Part shown: positions 8,096-16,731 of the stretch, piece by piece
Layout: every line of letters begins with the position of its first letter
How positions within the stretch are numbered: position 1 is the stretch's first letter
NCBI RefSeq assembly: GCF_902459685.1
Contig: NZ_CABPSF010000008.1
Span: 62,001 to 126,000, forward strand
Length of the DNA: 64,000 nucleotides
Direction: 5' to 3'
Source of the DNA: Pandoraea iniqua
Lineage (GTDB): Bacteria; Pseudomonadota; Gammaproteobacteria; Burkholderiales; Burkholderiaceae
Translations under genes and position numbers: made by a program
The notes under the pieces: generated by a model
What the model saw: the letters and a program-made list of their open reading frames with translations, nothing else
What the model was told of the DNA's origin: nothing
The model's database searches: none

Positions 8096-8542
8096 CTACC
8101 CGCCGGTGAGCCGGTGCAGGGCAAATTCGAGTGCGTAGGTATACCCGCGCCAGCCCAGGCCGCAGATCACACCTTGCGCAATATCGGAAAAATACGAGTG
8201 ATGCCGGAAGGCCTCGCGGGCATGGACGTTCGAGAGGTGAACTTCGACGAACGGGATGCCAACGCCCGCCAGCGCGTCGCGAATGGCGACGCTCGTGTGG
8301 GTATAGGCCGCAGGGTTGATGACGATGAAGTCGATCGATTCACCGCGCGCTGCCTGAATCCGGTCAACCAGTGCGCCTTCGTGATTGCTTTGAAACGTCG
8401 CCAGCTCCGCACCGGCCGCCTGGGCCTGCGCCAGCAGGGCGTTGTCGATGTCGGCCAGCGTCGTGCGGCCATACACCGCCGGCTCGCGAGTACCGAGCAG
8501 GTTCAGGTTAGGACCATGTAGCACGAGAATGCGGTGAGGCAT
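8096..8542 (-). CDS. aroQ: Type II 3-dehydroquinate dehydratase
   Basis: A 148-residue type II dehydroquinase that converts 3-dehydroquinate to 3-dehydroshikimate in the shikimate pathway. Hallmarks are the N-terminal [16 protein letters not shown], the flexible active-site lid with Tyr (AVYGRTT), the binding segment [10 protein letters not shown] and the catalytic His in VEVHLSN. ATG 8542 is preferred over ATG 8560: a good promoter (8574-8602) would start RNA near 8567, leaving a normal leader only for the shorter form. Neither start has a clear Shine-Dalgarno sequence. It heads the aroQ-accB-accC run. Confidence 0.93.
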   Translation of the reverse strand: MPHRILVLHGPNLNLLGTREPAVYGRTTLADIDNALLAQAQAAGAELATFQSNHEGALVDRIQAARGESIDFIVINPAAYTHTSVAIRDALAGVGIPFVEVHLSNVHAREAFRHHSYFSDIAQGVICGLGWRGYTYALEFALHRLTGG

Positions 8543-8573
8543 CGGCGAATCAAATTTCACGAAATTGGGCGCA

Positions 8574-8602
8574 ATTAAACGCCAGTTGGTGGATTTTGTC
8601 CA
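8574..8602 (-). promoter_or_regulatory. Sigma70-like promoter of aroQ-accBC
   Basis: On the minus strand, TGGACA (8602-8597) and TTTAAT (8579-8574) are spaced 17 bp, each one mismatch from consensus. The predicted start is near 8567, about 25 nt before the chosen aroQ start codon. It lies in the only AT-richer part of the tlpA/aroQ gap. Confidence 0.5.
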
Positions 8603-8696
8603 GTGGGGCGAAAATCGGCACCGTATTATGCGGCTTTCCGGGGTGTTCGCCCCGACCGCGCGGGGCCGTCCGTTCGGGCGCCCCGGACAAGCGGGG

Positions 8697-9221
8697 TCAG
8701 ATGAGCGGTTTGAGCGCCGCGCGCACTTCGTCGGACGTAATGCGGCCGAGCTTCTGATAGTGCATGCGCCCTTGTGCGTCGACCACCACGGTGAACGGCA
8801 GGGCGCCTGCCTTATTACCTAATGCCCGCGCCAGATCGGTGCCCGCGTAGCCTGCCACGAGCAGGGGGTAGTCGACCTTCACTTTTTGCTCGAAGGCGAT
8901 CATGTTCTGCGCCGTATCGATGCCGATCCCGACGAATTGCACGTTCTTCGCCGCATATTCCTGAGACAGGGCGGCCAGTTCCGGCATTTCTTCTACGCAG
9001 GGGCCGCACCACGGCGCCCAGAAGTTGATGACGAGCGTCTTGCCGCGCCATTGCGATACGGGCTGTTCGGTGCCGGTCAGATCGGGCAGCCGGGTCGCAA
9101 GCAGTTGGGCGACGGCGGCGTCGGAGGTGTCCGCCGCTTGCTGGTTACGGTGGCCGAGCCAGAAGCCGGCCCCCAGCCCCACGAGCGCCAGTACCACCAG
9201 AATGACGATGCGTTTTGTCAT
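8697..9221 (-). CDS. TlpA/ResA-like membrane-anchored thioredoxin
   Basis: A 174-residue thioredoxin-fold protein anchored by an N-terminal hydrophobic helix ([16 protein letters not shown], about residues 4-20) and facing the periplasm. The redox motif is WCGPC (Cys72, Cys75) within [10 protein letters not shown], and a cis-Pro follows in GALPFTVV. Such proteins reduce disulfides for cytochrome c maturation or supply periplasmic reductant; the partner cannot be told here. ATG 9221 was chosen because longer in-frame starts are non-ATG and would bury the membrane helix. It lies upstream of aroQ on the same strand. Confidence 0.88.
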   Translation of the reverse strand: MTKRIVILVVLALVGLGAGFWLGHRNQQAADTSDAAVAQLLATRLPDLTGTEQPVSQWRGKTLVINFWAPWCGPCVEEMPELAALSQEYAAKNVQFVGIGIDTAQNMIAFEQKVKVDYPLLVAGYAGTDLARALGNKAGALPFTVVVDAQGRMHYQKLGRITSDEVRAALKPLI

Positions 9222-9323
9222 GACGGGAAGGGAAAAATCACGCTGAGTAGACAATAGCCGGGAAACGGCTGACAAATATGGAGAAGATGTGGCGATATCG
9301 ACGCGATTTGATGACCTGCTGCG

Positions 9324-10028
9324 TCAGTGTTCGCGTTCGTCCGCGCGGGCCTGACCGGCAGTGCCGGGGGCTTGCGCCGCACGCGTGGCAGCCTCGGCGG
9401 CCTCGGCAGCCATCAGGGCGCGCAAGCCGTTGGCGTCAGTGCGTGCCGGGCGGCCATTGCCGTCGCTCGCCTTGAGCGCGCCGCGCATGTCGTCGAGCGA
9501 GTAGAGCGACAGGTGCACACCCGCCGGGTCACCCCGCTGACCGCGTTGGCGCCACAGGAAACTCAGCGTCTCGACCATGCCCCGGCCATTGAAGTGACGG
9601 GACTCGGACACCTCGTAGTCGATCCCCCGGTTCAGGAGATCGATGGCGACTTCCTTGGGGTTGTCGCAAAAAGCCTGCAAATAGATATCGGATAACGCCG
9701 TGGCCGTGCCGTTATAGACGGCGCCCGCAATGTACGGGCGGTAGCGGGCCAGTTCATCCATGACGTTCAGGGCGGCGTCGCGCAGGTGAGCCAGCTCGGC
9801 GGGTTGCGTGTCAGACATGAATATCTGTACGTACTCGCGCACTTCCGCTTCGATCTGGTCGTTATCCGGCAGCAATTCACCCGCGATGCGAGTCTCGCCC
9901 GTCACCTGTTTCGCCGCCTTGCGTTTGGCGGTGGCATAGTCGGCCCCCTCCTCGGCGATGAGGCGAGCGGCCGCCAGTGCGATTTCTTCGCGCAGGCGTT
10001 GGGCATCGGTCCAGGATTTACGTGTCAT
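9324..10028 (-). CDS. Conserved protein of unknown function divergent from mpl
   Basis: A 234-residue soluble protein with no motif I can assign. The N-terminal helical segment (LREEIALAAARLIAEEGADY) superficially recalls a TetR helix-turn-helix start, but the rest does not follow that pattern. The middle carries NGTATALSDIYLQAF and EVSESRHFNGRG. The C-terminus is Ala-rich and low in complexity. Close relatives in Burkholderiaceae occupy the same position next to mpl, as far as I recall, so a link to cell-wall recycling or a nucleotidyl-transfer role is possible but unproven. It is divergent from mpl across a 212-bp gap. Confidence 0.75.
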   Translation of the reverse strand: MTRKSWTDAQRLREEIALAAARLIAEEGADYATAKRKAAKQVTGETRIAGELLPDNDQIEAEVREYVQIFMSDTQPAELAHLRDAALNVMDELARYRPYIAGAVYNGTATALSDIYLQAFCDNPKEVAIDLLNRGIDYEVSESRHFNGRGMVETLSFLWRQRGQRGDPAGVHLSLYSLDDMRGALKASDGNGRPARTDANGLRALMAAEAAEAATRAAQAPGTAGQARADEREH

Positions 10029-10166
10029 GCGGCCGATGATACCCGAAAGGCGTGTCCGGCCGCCTGCCGGCGGCGGTGCGTACCGGGTATGCGTTGGCGT
10101 ACTTATTCAAGAGGTATCCGATACGCATCTGAGACTGCGCCCGGGCCACCCGCGTCACGTGGCAGG

Positions 10167-10172
10167 TACAAT
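10167..10172 (+). promoter_or_regulatory. Possible -10 element for mpl
   Basis: TACAAT lies 68 bp upstream of the mpl start codon in the divergent intergenic region. No good -35 is found at normal spacing, so this is a weak call. Confidence 0.3.
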
Positions 10173-10240
10173 GTAGCCCTCGGTTATCCGCACTCCCATT
10201 TCCCGCACGGGCGCCGCCCGTCCTCATCAGCTCCCCATCC

Positions 10241-11623
10241 ATGCATATTCATATTCTTGGCATCTGCGGCACGTTCATGGGCGGTCTGGCAGTCCTGGCG
10301 CGTCAGGCCGGTCACACCGTCACCGGTTGCGACGCCAATGTCTACCCGCCGATGAGCACGCAGCTTGAGGCGCAGGGCATCAAGCTGATCGAGGGCTTCG
10401 ATGCGGATCAGGTCTCGCTCAAGCCCGATCTGTTCGTGATCGGCAACGTGGTTTCGCGCGGCAATCCGCTGATGGAAGAGATCCTGAACCGGAATCTTCC
10501 CTACACCTCGGGCCCGCAGTGGCTTGGCGAGCACGTTCTTTCGAACAAATGGGTGCTGGCCGTGGCCGGCACGCATGGCAAGACCACCACGACGTCGATG
10601 CTGGCATGGATTCTGGAAGACGCCGGCTATCACCCGGGCTTTCTGGTGGGCGGGGTGCCGATGAATTTCGGTATTTCGGCGCGCCTGACCGAGAGCGACT
10701 TCTTCGTGATCGAGGCCGACGAGTACGACACGGCCTTCTTCGACAAGCGCTCGAAGTTCGTCCACTACCACCCGCGCACGGCCATCCTGAACAATCTTGA
10801 GTTCGATCACGCCGATATCTTCCCGGATCTGACGGCAATCGAGACGCAATTCCATCATCTGGTGCGTACCGTGCCGGGGCAGGGCCGCCTGATCGTCAAC
10901 GGTCGCGAACCGGCGCTCGAGCGCGTACTGGCGCGCGGCTGCTGGAGCGAAGTCGAGCGCTTTGGCGTGACCGACGGCTGGCACGTCGCCCAAGCGACCG
11001 AAACGCTGGCCCCGGGGCAGGAAGCCTTCTGGGTACACCATGGCCAGCCGGCTGCCGGCGAGGTGAAGTGGGCGCTTCAGGGCGAACACAACCGGATGAA
11101 TGCGCTGGCGGCGATTGCTGCGGCGCGTCACGTCGGTGTGCCGCCCGAGCAGGGCGCGGCCTCGCTTGCCAAGTTCGAAAACGTAAAGCGCCGCATGGAA
11201 GTGCGCGGCGTGGCCGCGGGTGTCACGGTCTACGACGACTTTGCGCATCACCCGACCGCCATCCAGACCACACTTGCCGGTTTGCGCCGCCGTGCTGGCG
11301 AGGCCCGCATTCTGGCCGTGCTCGAACCGCGCTCCAACACGATGAAGCTGGGCGTGATGAAGGCGCAATTGCCCGCGAGTTTGGCCGACGCCGATCTCGT
11401 GTTCGGCTATGGCGCCCCGAGCGGCAAAGACTCGCTAGGCTGGAATCTGGCCGAGGCGCTGGCACCGCTCGGCGCGCGGGGGCAGGCCTTCAGCGACATC
11501 GACGGGCTCGTACGCGCCGTGGTGGCAGCGGCCCAGCCGGGCGATCAGGTGGTGGTCATGAGCAACGGCGGCTTCGGCGGTATTCATCAGAAATTGCTCG
11601 ATGCGCTGGCCGCGCGCGCCTAA
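10241..11623 (+). CDS. mpl: UDP-MurNAc:tripeptide ligase (murein peptide recycling)
   Basis: A 460-residue Mur-ligase-fold enzyme that attaches recycled L-Ala-gamma-D-Glu-meso-DAP to UDP-MurNAc. The N-terminal Rossmann region HILGICGTFMGGLA is the Mpl variant of the MurC start. The ATP loop is GTHGKTTT (110-117), the central-domain motif is EADEYDTAFFDKRSKF, and the C-terminal domain has YDDFAHHPTAI. Length is typical of Mpl and shorter than MurC. It works in the same recycling theme as amgK-murU at 56.6-58.5 kb. Confidence 0.96.
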   Translation: MHIHILGICGTFMGGLAVLARQAGHTVTGCDANVYPPMSTQLEAQGIKLIEGFDADQVSLKPDLFVIGNVVSRGNPLMEEILNRNLPYTSGPQWLGEHVLSNKWVLAVAGTHGKTTTTSMLAWILEDAGYHPGFLVGGVPMNFGISARLTESDFFVIEADEYDTAFFDKRSKFVHYHPRTAILNNLEFDHADIFPDLTAIETQFHHLVRTVPGQGRLIVNGREPALERVLARGCWSEVERFGVTDGWHVAQATETLAPGQEAFWVHHGQPAAGEVKWALQGEHNRMNALAAIAAARHVGVPPEQGAASLAKFENVKRRMEVRGVAAGVTVYDDFAHHPTAIQTTLAGLRRRAGEARILAVLEPRSNTMKLGVMKAQLPASLADADLVFGYGAPSGKDSLGWNLAEALAPLGARGQAFSDIDGLVRAVVAAAQPGDQVVVMSNGGFGGIHQKLLDALAARA

Positions 11624-11689
11624 GCTTGGCTTCATGACACCCGCGATGCCCGCCTGCGCTACTGAAAGACAAGTTTTCCGGAGCCTCAC

Positions 11690-12301
11690 ATGATTCTCTA
11701 TTTGCACGGCTTCCGTTCCTCGCCGCGTTCGTTCAAGGCGCAGTTGATGGCCGCCCGCATGCACAAGCTCGGGCTGGGGCATGTGTGGGCCTGCCCGCAA
11801 CTGCCGCCGTCGCCTCTGGCGGCCGTCGTCGACGCGCAGCGCCTGCTCACCGGGGTGGACCCCGACGAGTTGACCATCGTTGGCAGCTCGCTCGGCGGGT
11901 ACTACGCAACCTATCTGGCCGAGAAGCTCGGCTGCCGCGCCGTGCTGCTCAATCCGGCCACGCGTCCGTACGAGGACCTTGGCAAATGGCTCGGCGAACA
12001 GCCGATGTGGCATGGCGGCGGCACGATCGTCGTCGAGCCCCGCCATCTGGACGAGTTGCGCATGATCGACGTCGCGCAGATCACCCGTCCGGAGCGCTAT
12101 TACCTGGTGGCTGCTACGGGCGACCAGACGCTGGATTACCGCGACATGATCGCGAAATTTCCCGGTGCCAAGCTCACCTTGATTGAGGGCAGCGATCACG
12201 GGATTTCAGATTTTGTCGACTATATGGACGATGTGCTGCGTTTCGCCGGCATCGATGTGCCGGCGTCCATCGGCACGTCCGCCGCTTTTGCCGGGGAATA
12301 A
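11690..12301 (+). CDS. YqiA/YcfP-family alpha/beta-hydrolase (esterase)
   Basis: A 203-residue small hydrolase. It begins with the oxyanion-strand motif ILYLHGFRSSP, and the nucleophile Ser67 lies in GSSLGG. The late segment EGSDHGISDF supplies the likely catalytic His. Length and sequence fit the YqiA family of esterases, whose natural substrate is unknown. It lies between mpl and the RNB exoribonuclease gene, same strand, with gaps of 66 and 130 bp. Confidence 0.88.
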   Translation: MILYLHGFRSSPRSFKAQLMAARMHKLGLGHVWACPQLPPSPLAAVVDAQRLLTGVDPDELTIVGSSLGGYYATYLAEKLGCRAVLLNPATRPYEDLGKWLGEQPMWHGGGTIVVEPRHLDELRMIDVAQITRPERYYLVAATGDQTLDYRDMIAKFPGAKLTLIEGSDHGISDFVDYMDDVLRFAGIDVPASIGTSAAFAGE

Positions 12302-12431
12302 TGACTCACCGCAGCGACGCCTGGCGGCGAATTCTGCCGGTGGTGTCGACGATGCGCGCGTTCCCTTTCTGCCCTAAACCGCCGCACGTCGGCGGGCTAC
12401 AATGTCGCCTATTGCGATCGATGGCTGTTTC

Positions 12432-14615
12432 ATGAACATTTTTTTCGAGGAATCCGGCGGCTTCAAGGCCGGCACGGTGTTGTCGCAGCAGGGCGAGTCG
12501 TATCAGGTGGAGCTGCCGGGCGGACGTCGCAGCAAGATCAAAGGACGCGATGTCCTCTTGCGCTTCGAGTCCCCCGCGCCGGCTGAGTTGATCGTGCAAG
12601 CGCAGGCGGCATCGCAGGATATCGACATGAGTTTCCTGTGGGAATGCGCGCCGGCCGAGGAATTCGCGTTCCCAGTGCTCGCCGCCGAGTACTTCGGTGA
12701 AGGGGCGAGCGTCGCGCAGCAGGCGGGCCTCGCGCTCGCCTTGCAGGCCTCGCCGATCTACTTCCGCCGCAAGGGCCGTGGTCAATATCAACGCGCACCG
12801 CAGGAACAGATTCAGGCCGCGCTCGCCGGGCTGGCGCGCAAGCAGCAGCAGGCCGAGTTGCAGGCCAGCTACGCCGATCAGCTGATCGCGGGCAGCTTGC
12901 CCGATGCACTCAAGGGCAAGGAGCTGCAACTGCTGTTCCGCCCCGACAAGAACGCCATCGAATGGAAGGCCCTCGACGCGGCCGCCAGCGCCCTCGGCAA
13001 GACGCAGGCAGAAGTGATGCTGGCGTGCGGCGGCATTGCGTCGCCGCGTGCGTATCACGAGGCCGCGTTCCTGTACGAATACTTCCCGCGTGGCACGGGC
13101 TTCCCCGATGTGGGGCCGACGCCGGTGCCGACCGAAGACCTGCCGTTGGCGGACGTTCAGGCGTTCTCCATCGACGACTCCACCACGACCGAAATCGACG
13201 ACGCGCTGTCGGTGCAGTTGCTGCCCGACGGGTTGCTGCGTGTGGGCATCCACATTGCCGCCCCCGCGCTGGGTATCACGCGTGGCGACGCCATCGACGA
13301 GATTGCGCGCGTGCGCCTGTCGACGGTCTACGCGCCGGGCGAAAAGATCACGATGCTGCCCGACTCGGTGGTCGAGACCTATACGCTCGCCGAAGGCGGT
13401 GCCCGGCCAGCGCTGTCGCTGTATGTCGTGGTCAAGGCCGACACCTACGAGATCGTGACCACCGAGACGCGTGCCGAATTGGTGCCGATCTCCGCGAATC
13501 TGCGCCATAACGAACTCGATTCGATCATTACGGCCGAGACGCTGGCCGACGGCAGCGGCGAGTATCCGCATAAGGAAGAACTGCGCCTGCTGTGGCCGTT
13601 TGCCCAATCGCTGTACGACAAGCGTCAGGCCGCGCGCGTGGGCTATGGCCTGCGCCCGGAAGTGCAGAACAAGACCGACTTTAATTTCTACGTCGACGGC
13701 GAACACGTCACGATCAAGCAGCGCATGCGTGGTGCGCCGCTGGATCTGATCGTGGCCGAAATGGCGATTCTGGCGAACAGTCGCTGGGGCCGCTTGCTGG
13801 CCGATTGCGGCGTGCCGGGGATCTATCGCGCACAGCGTGCTTACGGGGTGAACCGTACGCGCATGCAGACTTCGCCCGCGCCGCACGAAGGGCTTGGCGT
13901 GGAGCAGTACGCGTGGAGCACTTCGCCGCTGCGCCGTTACGTCGATCTGGTCAATCAATGGCAGTTGCTGGCATGCGTGCGTCACGGCGTGACGGCCAAG
14001 CTGGCGGCGCCGTTCAAGCCGAAGGACGCCGATCTCTACGTCACCGTGTCGAGCTTCGAGGCCGCTTACGCGGCGTATGCCGAGCATCAGAGCCGCATGG
14101 AGCGTTACTGGTGCCTGCGCTGGCTGCTGCAAGAGAACAAGTCGCAGGTGCAGGCGAGCGTACTCAAGGGCGATACCGTGCGCCTGAACGACGTGCCGCT
14201 CACGCTGGTCGTGCCGGGTCTCGCGCCGCATGCGCGTGGCACGCAGATCATGCTCGACATGCTCTCGCTCGACGTCGTCACGCTGGGTATTTCGGTGCGT
14301 GTGTCGCAAGTGCTCGACGCCAGCCAGTCGGTGGTGGCCGAGGATGAAGACGACGGCGACGGCGGTGAAGGCAACGAAGACGGCGGTAACGTTGGATCGG
14401 GTGAAGCCGACGGAAGCGTTGACGGCAATACCGACGGCGGTGCTGCCGATACGTCGGACGCGTCCGATGAGTCCGATGTCGAGTCGGACGACGATGCTGG
14501 CGGTGATTCCGGCGATGCCAACGATGATGATGGTGTTGCCGTGATGGCCGCAGACGCTGCCGGCGCCGCTGGCACCGCGCAAGCCACCCACGCCTCGGCG
14601 AACGCTGCGTGCTGA
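12432..14615 (+). CDS. RNB-domain exoribonuclease (RNase II/R family) with acidic tail
   Basis: A 727-residue 3'-5' exoribonuclease of the RNB family. ATG 12432 (MNIFFEESGGFKAG) is the conserved betaproteobacterial start; the frame extends 10 codons further without reason. The catalytic core has the Asp cluster IDDSTTTEIDDALSV near residues 246-260, and the late RNB motif SPLRRYVDLVNQWQ. An S1-like segment follows. From about residue 636 to the end the protein is a low-complexity stretch of D, E, G, S, N and A, unlike the Lys-rich tail of RNase R. The stop overlaps the start of the next gene by 7 nt, so translational coupling is likely. Confidence 0.93.
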   Translation: MNIFFEESGGFKAGTVLSQQGESYQVELPGGRRSKIKGRDVLLRFESPAPAELIVQAQAASQDIDMSFLWECAPAEEFAFPVLAAEYFGEGASVAQQAGLALALQASPIYFRRKGRGQYQRAPQEQIQAALAGLARKQQQAELQASYADQLIAGSLPDALKGKELQLLFRPDKNAIEWKALDAAASALGKTQAEVMLACGGIASPRAYHEAAFLYEYFPRGTGFPDVGPTPVPTEDLPLADVQAFSIDDSTTTEIDDALSVQLLPDGLLRVGIHIAAPALGITRGDAIDEIARVRLSTVYAPGEKITMLPDSVVETYTLAEGGARPALSLYVVVKADTYEIVTTETRAELVPISANLRHNELDSIITAETLADGSGEYPHKEELRLLWPFAQSLYDKRQAARVGYGLRPEVQNKTDFNFYVDGEHVTIKQRMRGAPLDLIVAEMAILANSRWGRLLADCGVPGIYRAQRAYGVNRTRMQTSPAPHEGLGVEQYAWSTSPLRRYVDLVNQWQLLACVRHGVTAKLAAPFKPKDADLYVTVSSFEAAYAAYAEHQSRMERYWCLRWLLQENKSQVQASVLKGDTVRLNDVPLTLVVPGLAPHARGTQIMLDMLSLDVVTLGISVRVSQVLDASQSVVAEDEDDGDGGEGNEDGGNVGSGEADGSVDGNTDGGAADTSDASDESDVESDDDAGGDSGDANDDDGVAVMAADAAGAAGTAQATHASANAAC

Positions 14616-15589
14616 AACCGGCTGTCGCGTCCGGCGATCTGGCCGCGGCTCGCCGCCGCGGCTGGGCCATCGTGCGCGAGCATCCGCTCGCCACGGGGCT
14701 GGTCATCTCCGCCATCGTGCATTTGATCGCACTGGCGGTGCATTTCGTCGCGCCCGACAGCTTCCGGCTACACAGCGCCGACACCCCCCTCGAAGTCGTT
14801 CTCGTCAACGCGAAGTCGGCCAACGCGCCCGATAAGGCCACGGCGCTCGCCCAAGCCAACCTCGTAGGCGGTGGCGAACACGACGGCGAACGCGCGACCT
14901 CGCCGCTGCCATCGCGCGAAGCCGAGCGCGACGGTGCACCCGTCGCTCAAGTTCAGCGCAATGTGAGCGAACTGGAGGCCGTGCAGGAAAAGCTCCTCTC
15001 GCAATTGCGAAGCCAGTACGCCGCCGTGCCCGAGTCGCAGCGCAGCCGGGCCAACGCCGCACAAAACGGCCGCGGGCAGGACGACCAGACCGTCGACCAG
15101 CAGATTGCCCGGTTGCAGGCGGAAATCGACAAGCAACTGCGCGCGTATCAGACGCGTCCGAAACGCGGTCAGGTCACGGCCAATACGCGCGAAGTGGCCT
15201 ATGCACGCTATTTCGACACGCTGCGTCATCGTATCGAGCGCTACGGCACGGACCATTTCCCGCAAGTGGGTAACGACCGCCTCTACGGCGAGTTGATCGT
15301 GACGCTCAACGTCAACCAGCGCGGCGGACTCGGTTATCACAAGGACGGCTGGGACGTGCAGGGGGTGGAAATCACCCGCAGCTCCGGTAACCGCGATCTC
15401 GACCGGCGTGCCGTGGCCATCGTGCAGGCCAGCGCACCGTTCGGCGATTTTTCGCCGGAAATGAAGCAGCGTTACGACATTCTGGAAATCGTCACGCGCA
15501 TGACGTTCTCGCGTCAGGGCGTGCAGGCGCAAACCCTTGCGTCCCCGGCGTCGGCCACTGGCGCCACTGGCGGCAAAGCCTCGCCCTGA
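14609..15589 (+). CDS. TonB-like energy transducer
   Basis: A 326-residue protein with one N-terminal membrane helix (GLVISAIVHLIALAVHFV, about residues 30-47), a long periplasmic spacer rich in charged and Gln residues with coiled-coil character (about 110-180), and a C-terminal TonB-like domain (YGELIVTLNVNQRGG...). GTG 14609 overlaps the exoribonuclease stop. No ExbB/ExbD genes are nearby, so its motor partners are elsewhere or it has a TonB-like scaffold role. The coupling with an RNase gene is a conserved genomic oddity in this group rather than evidence of shared function. Confidence 0.82.
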   Translation: MLKPAVASGDLAAARRRGWAIVREHPLATGLVISAIVHLIALAVHFVAPDSFRLHSADTPLEVVLVNAKSANAPDKATALAQANLVGGGEHDGERATSPLPSREAERDGAPVAQVQRNVSELEAVQEKLLSQLRSQYAAVPESQRSRANAAQNGRGQDDQTVDQQIARLQAEIDKQLRAYQTRPKRGQVTANTREVAYARYFDTLRHRIERYGTDHFPQVGNDRLYGELIVTLNVNQRGGLGYHKDGWDVQGVEITRSSGNRDLDRRAVAIVQASAPFGDFSPEMKQRYDILEIVTRMTFSRQGVQAQTLASPASATGATGGKASP

Positions 15590-15602
15590 GGCCCTGCACG
15601 GT

Positions 15603-15640
15603 AAAACTTTCCAATCCTTTTTATAATTTGGAAGTTTTTT
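15603..15640 (+). terminator. AT-rich terminator hairpin, also containing a perfect -10 box
   Basis: Arms 15603-15614 and 15628-15638 form an 11-bp stem with one bulged T, ending in a T-run. It can terminate the exoribonuclease-tonB transcript. The loop contains TATAAT (15622-15627), so the same element may provide the -10 box for lpxO, 32 bp before its start codon. No matching -35 is seen. Confidence 0.6.
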
Positions 15641-15658
15641 CGAACTGGAAAGTCCGCC

Positions 15659-16555
15659 ATGAAATGGGTCCTCCTGGCGATCTTTGCTGCGTGCGCGGGG
15701 TATGTCCACCTGCGAGGTAAGATCCGCCATCGTTTTTTTCGCCAACTCTCCGATCACTCGACGTTTCTGTCACCGTTGAACGTGTTCATGTACACGTTTT
15801 CGCGGGTCCCGACGACGCCGTATCTGAAGCCGGACGACTTCCCCGAACTCGAACCCCTGCGTCAGCACTGGGAAGCCATTCGCGCGGAAGCCGTTGCGTT
15901 GCTCGAAGCCCGCCGCATCAAAGCGTCTGACCAATACAACGACGTCGGCTTCAATTCGTTCTTCAAGAGCGGCTGGAAGCGCTTCTATCTGAAGTGGTAC
16001 GACGAGGCGCATCCGTCGGCGCATGCGTTGTGCCCGGTGACGACGCAACTGGTGCAGCAAATTCCGACGATCAAGGCGGCGATGTTTGCCGAGCTGCCGC
16101 ACGGCAGCCGGCTGGTGCGGCACCGCGATCCGTTTGCGGGGTCGTTGCGCTTTCACCTCGGGCTGGTTACGCCGAACGACGATCGTTGCTTCATCGACGT
16201 CGACGGGCGGCGCTACAGCTGGCGCGACGGCGAGGGCGTGTTGTTCGACGAGACTTACCTCCATTACGCCGAGAATCAGAGCGGCCAGAACCGGATCATT
16301 CTGTTCTGCGATGTGGAGCGGCCGATGCGATATCGCTGGACGCAGGCCGTGAACCGCTGGTTCGGGCGCCATCTGGTGGGCGCGGCAGCGTCGCCGAACG
16401 ACGCGGGCGACCGCACCGGCGGGCTCAACCGGGTGTTCAAGTATATTTACGCGATCCGCATCGTCGGCAAGCGCCTCAAGGCGTGGAACTACTATGTGTA
16501 CTATGCGGTGAAGTGGGCGCTGTTCGGGGGTATCGCGCTGTGGGTGTTCTTGTGA
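15659..16555 (+). CDS. lpxO: Lipid A 2-hydroxylase-like Fe(II)/2-oxoglutarate dioxygenase
   Basis: A 298-residue aspartyl/asparaginyl-hydroxylase-fold membrane enzyme. It has an N-terminal membrane helix (WVLLAIFAACAGYVHL) and a C-terminal hydrophobic helix. Likely iron ligands are His155 and Asp157 in RHRDPFAGSLRFHLGL and His202 in DETYLHYAEN. LpxO adds a 2-hydroxyl group to a lipid A acyl chain using O2 and 2-oxoglutarate, which alters outer-membrane permeability and peptide resistance. It has its own possible promoter in the preceding terminator loop. Substrate is inferred from family. Confidence 0.88.
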   Translation: MKWVLLAIFAACAGYVHLRGKIRHRFFRQLSDHSTFLSPLNVFMYTFSRVPTTPYLKPDDFPELEPLRQHWEAIRAEAVALLEARRIKASDQYNDVGFNSFFKSGWKRFYLKWYDEAHPSAHALCPVTTQLVQQIPTIKAAMFAELPHGSRLVRHRDPFAGSLRFHLGLVTPNDDRCFIDVDGRRYSWRDGEGVLFDETYLHYAENQSGQNRIILFCDVERPMRYRWTQAVNRWFGRHLVGAAASPNDAGDRTGGLNRVFKYIYAIRIVGKRLKAWNYYVYYAVKWALFGGIALWVFL

Positions 16556-16690
16556 TCCACCGTCGAAGAAGTCCCACCGGTATAGCCCGGTTGGCCCGAT
16601 TGACTTGAAGGATCGATGCGCCGCAACGCATGACGCGCGAAGGCCACCGCATGCGGTACGATCGGCGCACGATCCGATGCATTTTCCAAA

Positions 16691-16717
16691 CGGCGCCTGT
16701 GCGAAAGCCAGGCGCCG
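16691..16717 (+). other. Hairpin in the aroE leader
   Basis: A perfect 9-bp GC-rich stem (16691-16699 with 16709-16717) and 9-nt loop end 14 bp before the aroE start codon. It is followed by CGTCTTT, so it could weakly terminate the lpxO transcript or restrict ribosome access to aroE. Confidence 0.5.
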
Positions 16718-16731
16718 CGTCTTTGACTACG

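Noticed and set aside
12306-14591. A 761-residue minus-strand frame opposite the RNB exoribonuclease gene
   Set aside because: Low-complexity, Arg/His-rich antisense translation with no start signals; the plus-strand gene is a clear RNB enzyme.
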